From NCBI GenBank assembly GCA_902766845.1, contig CACXFD010000103.1, positions 1-7,949 on the forward strand: a DNA stretch of 7,949 nt, read 5' to 3'. The DNA is from an uncultured Lachnospiraceae bacterium (GTDB lineage Bacteria > Bacillota > Clostridia > Lachnospirales > Lachnospiraceae). Numbering within the stretch: position 1 is the stretch's first letter; each line of letters opens with the position of its first letter. Shown one piece after another: positions 1 through 5,224 of the stretch. Under the pieces are notes generated by a model. The model was given only the letters and a program-made list of their open reading frames with translations, was not told the DNA's origin and did no database searches. The translations under genes and the position numbers were made by a program.

Positions 1-333
1 GCCGGAAAAGCGTCCGGTCCGGTCGAGCCCGGTCATCACGAGAAGAGAGAGAGCGGCGCCTGCCAGACCGTAGAGCATGCTGAACGTATTGCCGAAAGTC
101 AGTCCCACCAGGACGACCCGCAGCAGGCAGATCAGGGCGGCCGGCCCGGGACCGAGCAGGGCCAGCATCGTGACGGTGACCAGATGCGGCAGTCCGAGCT
201 TGACGCCGGGCAGGAACAGCGGAAGGGGGATCAGCGTCTCCACATAGCTGAGGATCATGGCCAGCGCCAGAAGCAGGCCGCCCCAGGCCGCCTTTTTCCC
301 GGACCCCGCGTTTTTGAACCGTGATCGATCCAT
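1..333 (-). CDS. Gx transporter family membrane protein (heptaprenyl diphosphate synthase component I-like), 3' end missing
   Basis: The visible 111 residues read inward from an ATG at 333 and are still open at the window edge. After a short basic N-terminus (MDRSRFKNAG) comes a run of hydrophobic segments. The segment around residues 25-50 has the family hallmark: SYVETLIPLPLF, then PGVKLGLPHLVTV. This matches the Gx / Hpre_diP_synt_I family of small integral membrane proteins, which resemble ECF-transporter S-components. The start is firm: a strong TAAGGAGG lies 5-6 bases upstream (minus strand, 339-346), and its TAA is the stop codon of the upstream NusG-II gene, so the two are probably translationally coupled. 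The true substrate is not established; prenyl-diphosphate or quinone-precursor handling is often proposed. Firmicutes often pair this gene with a NusG-II gene and ApbE. The family call is confident, the function is not. Confidence 0.85.
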   Translation of the reverse strand, partial: MDRSRFKNAGSGKKAAWGGLLLALAMILSYVETLIPLPLFLPGVKLGLPHLVTVTMLALLGPGPAALICLLRVVLVGLTFGNTFSMLYGLAGAALSLLVMTGLDRTGRFSG

Positions 334-343
334 GCGGGCCTCC

Positions 344-718
344 TTACTTCGCAACGGCGTCGGGTCCGCTTGGCAAAGCGCCCTCCACCGTGATGACGAG
401 CCGGTGCGGCAGGCAGATGATGGTCTGGCCGGGACGGGAGATCGCCGGCTGCAGGACACAGAGCCGGTCCGGACAGTCCGCCTCCGTAACGGAGGCCGCT
501 CCGTCGCGGATGATCAGACGGTTGGTGCCGCCGGGCGTTTGGATCGTGATCTCGCGGTCATCGGACAGCGGATAGACCGCCGCGGTCTGTCCGTCAACGG
601 AGACCGAGACCGTGAGACTGTCCGCGGGCACGGCAAAGAAACGGCCGGCGATCCACAGGATCAGCGCCGCCGCGAGCAGTCCTCCGATCAGAAAGATGTC
701 CGCTTTTTTGAATCTCAT
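344..718 (-). CDS. NusG domain II-containing protein, membrane-anchored
   Basis: A 124-residue protein starting MRFKKADIFLIGG. It has one N-terminal transmembrane helix (about residues 8-28) followed by an extracytoplasmic beta-rich domain. The family signature is plain: D81-C-P-D-R-L-C87, then ISRPGQTIICLPHRLVI (93-109), with three conserved cysteines (82, 87, 102). Despite the name it is not the transcription factor NusG; it is the small anchored domain that usually sits beside Gx, ApbE and FMN-binding proteins in Firmicutes. A role in membrane flavin or quinone redox chemistry is inferred from that company. The start fits the family's usual beginning (M-K/R-F-K-K-A-D-I), but there is no Shine-Dalgarno upstream and the -10 box lies only 6 bases before the ATG. 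The frame stays open far upstream, but only because it runs antisense to GC-rich genes. Confidence 0.85.
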   Translation of the reverse strand: MRFKKADIFLIGGLLAAALILWIAGRFFAVPADSLTVSVSVDGQTAAVYPLSDDREITIQTPGGTNRLIIRDGAASVTEADCPDRLCVLQPAISRPGQTIICLPHRLVITVEGALPSGPDAVAK

Positions 719-724
719 GCGGAC

Positions 725-753
725 ATTATACCGTTTTCGGCGGCCGGCGTAAA
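725..753 (-). promoter_or_regulatory. Sigma-A-type promoter of the NusG-II/Gx unit
   Basis: On the minus strand there is a perfect TATAAT (725-730) and a TTTACG -35 (748-753, four of six consensus bases) separated by exactly 17 bases. Counting from the -10 box, +1 falls on position 718, the A of the NusG-II ATG, which predicts a leaderless transcript. Confidence 0.75.
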
Positions 754-771
754 GCAAAAAAAGCCTGACAG

Positions 772-800
772 TGGCACGCCGGCCCCATTCGTGGTATAGT
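772..800 (+). promoter_or_regulatory. Probable extended -10 promoter of the SDR gene
   Basis: TATAGT at 795-800 is preceded by TGG (792-794), which makes an extended -10 element. The -35 at the proper 17-base distance (772-777, TGGCAC) is weak, as is usual with extended -10 promoters. Predicted +1 is A807, leaving a leader of about 95 bases. It is divergent from the NusG-II promoter, with about 90 bases between the two predicted start points, so one regulator could act on both. Confidence 0.45.
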
Positions 801-845
801 AGAGACACATGGAATAAAAAAGAGGGCGGAAACGTTCGTCGGGTG

Positions 846-879
846 GCTCCGCACGGCCCCGGATCACCCGGGTCGGAGC
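846..879 (+). repeat. Stem-loop in the SDR leader
   Basis: GCTCCG (846-851) pairs with CGGAGC (874-879), and inside it CCCGG (858-862) pairs with CCGGG (868-872) around an ATCAC loop. The left side carries a 6-base internal loop. No T-run follows, so it is not a terminator. It would fold in the SDR mRNA leader just before the GGAAAGG ribosome binding site (887-893). Its function is unknown; GC-rich DNA makes chance hairpins common. Confidence 0.35.
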
Positions 880-901
880 GCGCCGCGGAAAGGCAGGATC
901 C

Positions 902-1705
902 ATGAACCGAAACAGAAAGATCGTCCTGATCACCGGAGCCAGTTCCGGGATCGGGCTTGAAACAGCGCGGGCGCTGGCATCGTCCGGCTGCCGCGTCTAT
1001 GACCTGAGCCGCCATGCCGGTCCGGCTGTCCGCGGGATGGTGCACATCGATACCGATGTCACGGATCCGCAGCAGTGTGCCGACGCGGTCCGCCGCGTGA
1101 TCGAGGCTGAACAGCGGATCGATATCCTGATCAGCAATGCGGGCTTCGGGATCTCCGGAGCCTCGGAGTTTACGCGGCCGGAAGACGCGCGCCGGCAGAT
1201 GGATGTGAACTTTTTCGGGGCGTTCCATATCTCGAAGGCCGTCGTGCCGTTCATGAGAAAGAGACGGAGCGGCCGTATCCTGTTCATCTCCAGCGTAGCG
1301 GCCCCGATCCCGATCCCGTTCCAGGCATTCTATTCCGCGTCCAAGGCCGCGATCCGCGCTTACGGGCGCGCGCTCGCGTCGGAAGTCCGGCCGTTCGGGA
1401 TCCGCGTCTGTGTGATCCTGCCCGGCGATATCCGCACCGGCTTTACCGCGGCGCGCGAGAAGAGCGCGGCGGGCGAAGACGTATACGGCGGCCGCATCTC
1501 GCGTTCGGTCGCAGTGATGGAACAGGACGAAACGACCGGTATCCGCGCAGACCGGGCCGGAAAACTGATCGCGGGGCGGGCGCTGGGCCTGCACCTTCCG
1601 GCTGAATATACGATCGGCGCCAAATATAAGCTGTTCGTCTTCCTGACGCGCCTGCTGCCGGCCGGCCTGCTCGACCGCATCGTCGGAAAGATATACGCGT
1701 CCTGA
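902..1705 (+). CDS. SDR family NAD(P)-dependent oxidoreductase
   Basis: A 267-residue classical short-chain dehydrogenase/reductase, cytoplasmic. Visible motifs in order are TGASSGIG (11-18, dinucleotide binding), SR at 36-37 after the second strand (a basic residue there usually means NADP preference), DVT (52-54), SNAG (78-81), N103, the catalytic triad S131/Y144/K148 with YSASK at 144-148, and LPGDIRTGF (173-181). The C-terminal stretch (KYKLFVFLTRLLP...IVGKIY) is typical of a Clostridia SDR subgroup whose substrate is not defined. All catalytic residues are present, so it should be active on a carbonyl or alcohol substrate. Start: ATG with GGAAAGG 8 bases upstream. It lies between the NusG-II/Gx unit and apbE but has its own promoter, and apbE has another, so a shared pathway is not shown. 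Confidence 0.9.
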   Translation: MNRNRKIVLITGASSGIGLETARALASSGCRVYDLSRHAGPAVRGMVHIDTDVTDPQQCADAVRRVIEAEQRIDILISNAGFGISGASEFTRPEDARRQMDVNFFGAFHISKAVVPFMRKRRSGRILFISSVAAPIPIPFQAFYSASKAAIRAYGRALASEVRPFGIRVCVILPGDIRTGFTAAREKSAAGEDVYGGRISRSVAVMEQDETTGIRADRAGKLIAGRALGLHLPAEYTIGAKYKLFVFLTRLLPAGLLDRIVGKIYAS

Positions 1706-1742
1706 ACCGGACCGGCGGTACAGGACCGATTTAGGACCGATT

Positions 1743-1770
1743 TTGACCGCTGCAGACAAGATACTATACT
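1743..1770 (+). promoter_or_regulatory. Sigma-A-type promoter of apbE
   Basis: TTGACC (1743-1748, five of six consensus bases) and TATACT (1765-1770) are 16 bases apart. Predicted +1 is about 1777, giving a leader of roughly 70 bases before the GTG start. Confidence 0.7.
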
Positions 1771-1783
1771 GATCTGGTACTGA

Positions 1784-1800
1784 GCCGGTACAGGACCGGC
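1784..1800 (+). repeat. Inverted repeat in the apbE leader
   Basis: GCCGGT (1784-1789) and ACCGGC (1795-1800) form a perfect 6-base inverted repeat around ACAGG. It contains the second copy of the CGGTACAGGACCG repeat and lies about +8 to +24 relative to the predicted transcript start, so it could be a downstream operator or a 5' stem-loop in the mRNA. Confidence 0.5.
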
Positions 1801-1835
1801 AAATACATACAGACCCATGCACCTGTCCATCGCGC

Positions 1836-1842
1836 GAGGTGA
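1836..1842 (+). promoter_or_regulatory. Ribosome binding site that decides the apbE start
   Basis: GAGGTGA lies just before the GTG at 1847, while the in-frame ATG at 1817 has no purine-rich site before it. Starting at the GTG also gives a proper lipoprotein signal peptide with two lysine/arginine residues near the N-terminus. Confidence 0.7.
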
Positions 1843-1846
1843 ACCC

Positions 1847-2935
1847 GTGAATGTGAAAAGAATGAGCGCCCGGCTGCTGCCGGCCGTTCTGATCCTGATA
1901 GGGATCCTTTCTTCCTGCCGTGCGCCGGCCGAGCCGGCCCGGACGACCGGATTCTTTTTTGATACCGTGATCACGGTCACGCTCTACAACGATCCGGACG
2001 CGCAGGAGCACCTGAACGCGATCACTGCCCTGTGCGCGGACTACGAACGCCTGCTGTCCCGCACCCGCGAGGGGAGCGATCTGTACCGGATCGCCCACCG
2101 CCGGGAGGGAGAACGGGACGTGGCGGTCCATGAAGAGACCGCGCGCCTGCTGCAGGACGCGCTCGATTACGCGGCTCTCTCGGGAGGGGCGTTCGATCCG
2201 ACCGTGGAACCGCTCTCGGCCCTCTGGACCCGGGCACGGGAAGAAGAGAAGCTCCCGTCGCCGGAGGAGGTCGCAGACTGTCTTTCCCGCGTCGGATACG
2301 AACGCGTTCAGATCCTGCCCCTCCATGACCCGGACCGTTCCTGGGTCCCGTCTCCGGCGCCGGCACAGGAAGCCTCGGAAGCGGGCCTTGACGAACGCTT
2401 CGGAGCCCCCACGCACATCGTGCGGGTAGAAGAGGGCGTTTCGCTGGATCTCGGCGCGATCGCGAAGGGCTATATCGCGGACCGGATCAAGGAGAAGCTG
2501 CTGGAGGACGGTGTGACGTCGGCCCTGATCGATCTGGGCGGGAACCTGCTCTGCGTCGGCTCCAAGCCGGGCGGGGATCCGTTCGTGCTCGGCATCCAGA
2601 AGCCGTTTGCGGCGGCTGGGACGCCCGCGTTCACGCTGCCGGTGACGGACCGGTCTCTCGTCACATCCGGAATCTACGAGCGGTATGTGCGGATCGACGG
2701 AACGGTCTGGCATCATCTGATCGATCCGGCTACCGGCTACCCGGCGCAGAACGGGCTCGCGTCGGTCACGGTCCTGTCGGACGCTTCGGAGCAGGGCGAC
2801 GCGCTTTCAACGGTGCTGTTCCTGCTCGGCGAAGAAAAGGGGCTGGCTCTCGCGGACTCGCTGGAGGGCGTGGAGGCGTGTTTCCTTCGGACGGACGGGA
2901 CGTCGTCTATGACGGATGGCTTTCCGGCTCCGTGA
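1847..2935 (+). CDS. apbE: FAD:protein FMN transferase (ApbE), lipoprotein
   Basis: A 362-residue extracytoplasmic enzyme that transfers FMN from FAD to a Ser/Thr of partner proteins (Rnf/Nqr subunits, FMN-binding-domain proteins). The N-terminus is a lipoprotein signal with lipobox LSSC, lipidated Cys24. Family motifs in order are GGAFDPTV (114-120 region), DLGAIAKGYIAD (201-212), LIDLGGN (228-233), TSGIYERY (273-280), HHLIDPATGYP (289-299) and GDALST (317-322, metal-binding region), ending with the usual TDGF. Length is near the family norm. One oddity is a Pro/Ala/Glu-rich insertion at about 163-188, just before the flavin-binding DLGAIAKG segment. The start is the GTG at 1847, not the ATG at 1817 (see the ribosome binding site). 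It sits near NusG-II and Gx genes, frequent ApbE neighbours, but no flavinylation target is visible in the window. Confidence 0.93.
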   Translation: MNVKRMSARLLPAVLILIGILSSCRAPAEPARTTGFFFDTVITVTLYNDPDAQEHLNAITALCADYERLLSRTREGSDLYRIAHRREGERDVAVHEETARLLQDALDYAALSGGAFDPTVEPLSALWTRAREEEKLPSPEEVADCLSRVGYERVQILPLHDPDRSWVPSPAPAQEASEAGLDERFGAPTHIVRVEEGVSLDLGAIAKGYIADRIKEKLLEDGVTSALIDLGGNLLCVGSKPGGDPFVLGIQKPFAAAGTPAFTLPVTDRSLVTSGIYERYVRIDGTVWHHLIDPATGYPAQNGLASVTVLSDASEQGDALSTVLFLLGEEKGLALADSLEGVEACFLRTDGTSSMTDGFPAP

Positions 2936-2941
2936 CACATG

Positions 2942-2993
2942 TTTTCCGCCGATTGGCGAATCTGCTGTGAATCGGGCTTCCCACGGCGGAAAA
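2942..2993 (+). repeat. Long inverted repeat downstream of apbE
   Basis: TTTTCCGCCG (2942-2951) and CGGCGGAAAA (2984-2993) form a perfect 10-base stem with a 32-base loop. No T-run follows on either strand, so it does not look like an intrinsic terminator. Competing stems exist: CCGATT (2949-2954) can pair with AATCGG (2970-2975), and that AATCGG can also pair with a second CCGATT (2999-3004). It lies upstream of the next promoter, so it would be transcribed only as the apbE 3' end or by read-through. Confidence 0.55.
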
Positions 2994-3011
2994 AGTTGCC
3001 GATTTAAGATA

Positions 3012-3041
3012 TTGACGATATTTTTTCCGTTATTGTATAAT
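3012..3041 (+). promoter_or_regulatory. Sigma-A-type promoter of the purine nucleoside locus
   Basis: TTGACG (3012-3017, five of six bases) and a perfect TATAAT (3036-3041) are 18 bases apart, with a T-rich spacer. Predicted +1 is about 3048. It would drive the phosphorylase and binding-protein genes. Confidence 0.8.
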
Positions 3042-3046
3042 GGTCA

Positions 3047-3093
3047 GCGTCGGGTATTATGGGAAACCGTTTACCGGCGCTTTTCTTATTTTT
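3047..3093 (+). terminator. Intrinsic terminator or attenuator in the phosphorylase leader
   Basis: The left arm GCGTCGGGTA (3047-3056) pairs with TACCGGCGC (3072-3080): nine pairs, one G·U and one bulged G. The loop holds a further ATGG/CCGT stem closed by a GAAA tetraloop (3059-3070). The hairpin is followed at once by a T-rich tract (3081-3093: TTTTCTTATTTTT). It lies between the promoter above and the phosphorylase ribosome binding site (3121-3127), and its left arm begins at the predicted +1. It could end apbE read-through transcripts, attenuate the nucleoside locus, or both. Confidence 0.7.
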
Positions 3094-3133
3094 CTCAGCA
3101 GTACAAAGACCAATCGGAACAAGGAGGCTGCGC

Positions 3134-3553
3134 ATGATCTGCACCGAGATCCCCCAGGTACTTTACTGTCACATCGGAGGCTCCGGCACATGGGGCTGTG
3201 AATTTCCCGAAGATGTCCACTTTCCCGGACTGACGGTCCTTCAGACAGGCATGGAGTTCGATACGCCGTTCGGCCGTACCGTCCCGCTCAAGCTGTATGA
3301 ACTGTCGGCTGACGTGACCGCGGACCATAAGCCGCGCCGCGTCCTGTATGTTCCGTTCCACGGCTGGGCCCATTGCTCCGCGTTCAATGATACCCCCAGC
3401 GAGCGCGCTTTCTGGGTGCTGCAGCAGGCCGGCGTGAAGTACATCCTCGCGGACGGCAGCGGCGGCGGCGTCAATCCGCTCCTGGAGCCGGGCGACATCA
3501 TCATGCCGTCGGATTTCATCGATTTCACGAAGCGCATCTCTTATCTTGAATAG
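3134..3553 (+). CDS. N-terminal part of the amber-interrupted phosphorylase
   Basis: The 139 residues before the TAG hold the glycine-rich phosphate loop and the first half of the alpha/beta core, ending in DFIDFTKRISYLE. If the amber codon acts as a stop, this product lacks the base-binding EGPRF and SNFAEG segments and should have no phosphorylase activity. Confidence 0.55.
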   Translation: MICTEIPQVLYCHIGGSGTWGCEFPEDVHFPGLTVLQTGMEFDTPFGRTVPLKLYELSADVTADHKPRRVLYVPFHGWAHCSAFNDTPSERAFWVLQQAGVKYILADGSGGGVNPLLEPGDIIMPSDFIDFTKRISYLE

Positions 3554-3574
3554 TTTAATCCGGACATCACCCGT

Positions 3575-3997
3575 ATGCGCGATATCATTTGCCCGGATCT
3601 GCAGACCTGCCTGATCAACGAGGCGGACAAGGAGTTCCGCCGCGTCTTCAAGACCGGCATCTACGCGGTCATGGAAGGCCCTCGTTTCGAGTCGGCCGCC
3701 GAGATTCGCATGCTGCAGGATATGCATGTGGACATCTGCGGACAGACCATGATGCCGGAAGCGGCTCTGGCCCGCGCGATCGGCGCCCACTACGCGTCCC
3801 TGTATCTGATCAGCAATTTCGCGGAAGGCATCAACCCCGACTGGAAGCATGAGATCCATGATATCTACGAGGAGACCGCGCCGAAGATCGGCCTGGTCAT
3901 GATCCGCGCGATCGCCGCGATCGATCCCGAAAAGATCACCTGCGGCTGCATGCACAATTATGTCCATGTAAACGTCGGAGAACACAACAACAAATAA
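3575..3997 (+). CDS. C-terminal part of the amber-interrupted phosphorylase
   Basis: The open stretch after the TAG begins FNPDITRMRDIICPDL; the first ATG in it is at 3575. It carries the base and sugar binding segments EGPRFESAAE and ISNFAEGI. No Shine-Dalgarno precedes the ATG at 3575, so separate translation is unlikely. It is in exactly the same frame as the upstream half (441 bases between the two ATGs). Confidence 0.45.
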   Translation: MRDIICPDLQTCLINEADKEFRRVFKTGIYAVMEGPRFESAAEIRMLQDMHVDICGQTMMPEAALARAIGAHYASLYLISNFAEGINPDWKHEIHDIYEETAPKIGLVMIRAIAAIDPEKITCGCMHNYVHVNVGEHNNK

Positions 3998-4010
3998 GAA
4001 CCTGCAGGAA

Positions 4011-4033
4011 CCGGCGCCGGCCGCAGCGGCCGG
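4011..4033 (+). repeat. GC-rich intergenic stem-loop before the binding-protein gene
   Basis: CCGGCCGC (4017-4024) and GCGGCCGG (4026-4033) form an almost perfect palindrome around A4025, preceded by the palindrome CCGGCGCCGG (4011-4020). No T-run follows, so it is not a terminator. A stem here between a poorly expressed enzyme gene and a highly expressed binding-protein gene could protect or demarcate mRNA ends. That role is inferred. Confidence 0.5.
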
Positions 4034-4072
4034 ACGGCCTGAACATATGTTATGAAAAACAGGAGGAACAAC

Positions 4073-5122
4073 ATGAAGAATCTGAAGAAGGCAGCTGCGC
4101 CGCTGCTGGCTCTGGTCATGGTCCTGTCTCTGTGCGCCTGCGGAAACGGCGGACAGGGCACCACGACGAAAGCCTCGGAGGAAGGCAAGGGCAAGGACTT
4201 CAAGGTCGCGCTGGTCATCGGTGTCGGCGGTCTGGGCGACGGCTCTTTCAACGACATCCTGAAGTCCGGTCTGGACCAGGCTGTGGAAAAGTACGGCCTG
4301 CCGGAATACCAGCTGATCCAGCCTACCGAGGTCGCTGAGTTCGAAGGCCATTACACCGACCTTTGCGCTTCCAAGGAGTATGACCTGATCGTTGGCGGCG
4401 GTTACGATGCCATCGATACCGTTGCGAAGGTCGCGGCGGAATTCCCGGATCAGAAGTTCCTGTTCGTAGACGGCGAAGTGGCCGGCCTCGACAACGTCAA
4501 GTCCGTCACCTACCGTGACAACGAGAAGACCTTCCTGCTGGGCATGCTGGCCGCTATGACCACCAAGACCAACAAGCTGGGCCTCGTGCTCGCGTTCGAG
4601 ATTCCTTCCCTCGTGGTGTTCGGTGCCGGTTTCATGGCCGGTGCGTACTATGTCAATCCGGACATCCAGGTCGACGTCAAGACCGTCGGCAGCTTCTCCG
4701 ATACCACGACCGCCAAGGAACTGGCCCTGTCCCTGTATGACGACGGCGCGGACATCATCTATGCCGCGGCCGGCGGTTCCGGACTCGGCGTGTTCACCGC
4801 GGCGGAAGAGCGCGGCCTGTATGCTATCGGTACCGACACCAACCAGTGCCCGCTTTCCCCGGATCACATCATCGCTTCCGGCATGCGCCTGATGGACGTC
4901 ACGATCGTGAACGGCATCGGTGAGGCCATCGACGGGACCATGGAGGGCGGCGCCCATACCGAAGGACTGAAGGAAGGCGCGCTGGCCTTCACGGTCGAAG
5001 GCTCCAACGTCCCGGCTTCCGAGGAAGCCATCAAGGCTGCCAACGAGGCGCTCGAGAAGATCAAGAGCGGCGAGATCAAGGCTCCCACGACCTGGGAAGA
5101 GGCCGCTGAATTCAAGAAGTAA
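4073..5122 (+). CDS. BMP family (PnrA/NupN-type) nucleoside-binding lipoprotein
   Basis: A 349-residue extracellular solute receptor of an ABC importer. The signal peptide (MKNLKKAAAPLLALVMVLSL) ends in the lipobox LCAC, lipidated Cys23, followed by a polar Gly/Thr/Lys linker to about residue 41. BMP-domain landmarks are GGLGDGSFND (52-61, the ligand-contacting DxSFN loop), GGGYDAID (108-115), FVDGEV (131-136), GAGFMAGA (184-191), AAGGSG (232-237) and GTDTNQ (253-258). Characterised members bind purine nucleosides (PnrA of Treponema) or nucleosides broadly (B. subtilis NupN), which fits the phosphorylase upstream. The start is the ATG at 4073 with AGGAGG six bases before it; the in-frame ATG at 4052 has no such site and would put a charged stretch before the signal peptide. 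Two terminators follow, which should make this the most abundant product of the operon. Confidence 0.93.
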   Translation: MKNLKKAAAPLLALVMVLSLCACGNGGQGTTTKASEEGKGKDFKVALVIGVGGLGDGSFNDILKSGLDQAVEKYGLPEYQLIQPTEVAEFEGHYTDLCASKEYDLIVGGGYDAIDTVAKVAAEFPDQKFLFVDGEVAGLDNVKSVTYRDNEKTFLLGMLAAMTTKTNKLGLVLAFEIPSLVVFGAGFMAGAYYVNPDIQVDVKTVGSFSDTTTAKELALSLYDDGADIIYAAAGGSGLGVFTAAEERGLYAIGTDTNQCPLSPDHIIASGMRLMDVTIVNGIGEAIDGTMEGGAHTEGLKEGALAFTVEGSNVPASEEAIKAANEALEKIKSGEIKAPTTWEEAAEFKK

Positions 5123-5138
5123 ATCGTCGTTTCAACCG

Positions 5139-5174
5139 GGTGTCGGGGCGCCTCTGTGCGTCCTGACACCTTTT
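5139..5174 (+). terminator. First terminator after the binding-protein gene
   Basis: A 13-pair stem, GGTGTCGGGGCGC (5139-5151) with GCGTCCTGACACC (5158-5170), two of the pairs G·U, closes on a six-base loop and is followed by TTTTGATT. The short T-run suggests partial termination. Confidence 0.75.
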
Positions 5175-5187
5175 GATTCACCTTCCG

Positions 5188-5224
5188 GCGAAGAGGAGAG
5201 CCCTCTTTGCGTTTTTTTGTTTTT
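5188..5224 (+). terminator. Second, stronger terminator before the ATPase gene
   Basis: GCGAAGAGG (5188-5196) pairs with CCTCTTTGC (5202-5210) around a five-base loop, with one G·U, and is followed by GTTTTTTTGTTTTT (5211-5224). It has the form of a strong intrinsic terminator and ends only 25 bases before the ATPase start codon, leaving no room for a promoter behind it. Confidence 0.85.

Larger units (their letters stand above)
1716..1800 (+). repeat. Short repeats around the apbE promoter (operator candidate)
   Basis: The 13-mer CGGTACAGGACCG occurs exactly twice, at 1716-1728 and 1786-1798, 70 bases apart on either side of the apbE promoter. Next to the first copy an 11-base unit, AGGACCGATTT, is repeated in perfect tandem (1722-1732 and 1733-1743), and its last base runs into the -35 box. 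Each 13-mer is itself a short inverted repeat (CGGT/ACCG). This layout suits a DNA-binding regulator, but no regulator gene is in the window. Confidence 0.6.
3134..3997 (+). pseudogene. Purine nucleoside phosphorylase family (PNP/MTAP-like) gene with in-frame amber codon
   Basis: One reading frame of 287 sense positions plus a TAA, interrupted only by TAG at codon 140 (3551-3553). Phosphorylases of this family split purine nucleosides with phosphate into base and (deoxy)ribose-1-phosphate. Visible features are IGGSG (14-18, phosphate-binding glycines), ADGSGGGVNPLLEPGD (106-121, the GS...PGD segment), EGPRFESAAE (181-190, base-site Glu), MPEAALA (207-213) and LISNFAEGI (225-233). The Asn at 228 aligns with the Asn that gives 6-oxopurine specificity in PNPs, where MTA phosphorylases have Asp, so inosine/guanosine use is more likely than MTA; this is inference. 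The start has AAGGAGG (3121-3127) 6 bases upstream. Next door are a nucleoside-binding lipoprotein and its ABC transporter, which fits nucleoside salvage. The gene may be broken by nonsense mutation, decoded by amber read-through, or affected by a sequence error. Confidence 0.75.

Noticed and set aside
289..446. Degenerate Walker A and AAQPTRG in the ATPase second domain (residue numbers) as signs of inactivation
   Set aside because: These variants, and LSVG in domain 1, are normal in this nucleoside/sugar importer subfamily.
765..770. CTGACA as -35 for the SDR promoter
   Set aside because: It lies 24 bases from TATAGT, too far for a sigma-A promoter; the extended -10 reading is better.
257..799. 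Plus-strand open frame over the NusG-II/Gx genes
   Set aside because: Low-complexity Arg/Asp-rich shadow with no ribosome binding site; the minus-strand genes carry recognisable motifs.
719..2716. Very long minus-strand open frame continuing upstream of the NusG-II gene
   Set aside because: It runs antisense to the SDR and apbE genes, has Arg/Gly/Asp-rich composition without domains, and results from GC-rich codon bias. Only 344-718 is a real gene.
2911..2940. Possible frameshift at the apbE C-terminus
   Set aside because: The frame as read ends in MTDGF, matching the usual ApbE ending, so no shift is needed.
3059..3133. Upstream in-frame ATG at 3059 as the phosphorylase start
   Set aside because: It lies in the terminator hairpin without a ribosome binding site, whereas the ATG at 3134 follows AAGGAGG at ideal spacing.
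3095..4957. 620-codon minus-strand open frame
   Set aside because: Antisense to the phosphorylase and binding-protein genes, which have clear motifs and ribosome binding sites; no family resemblance in the minus frame.
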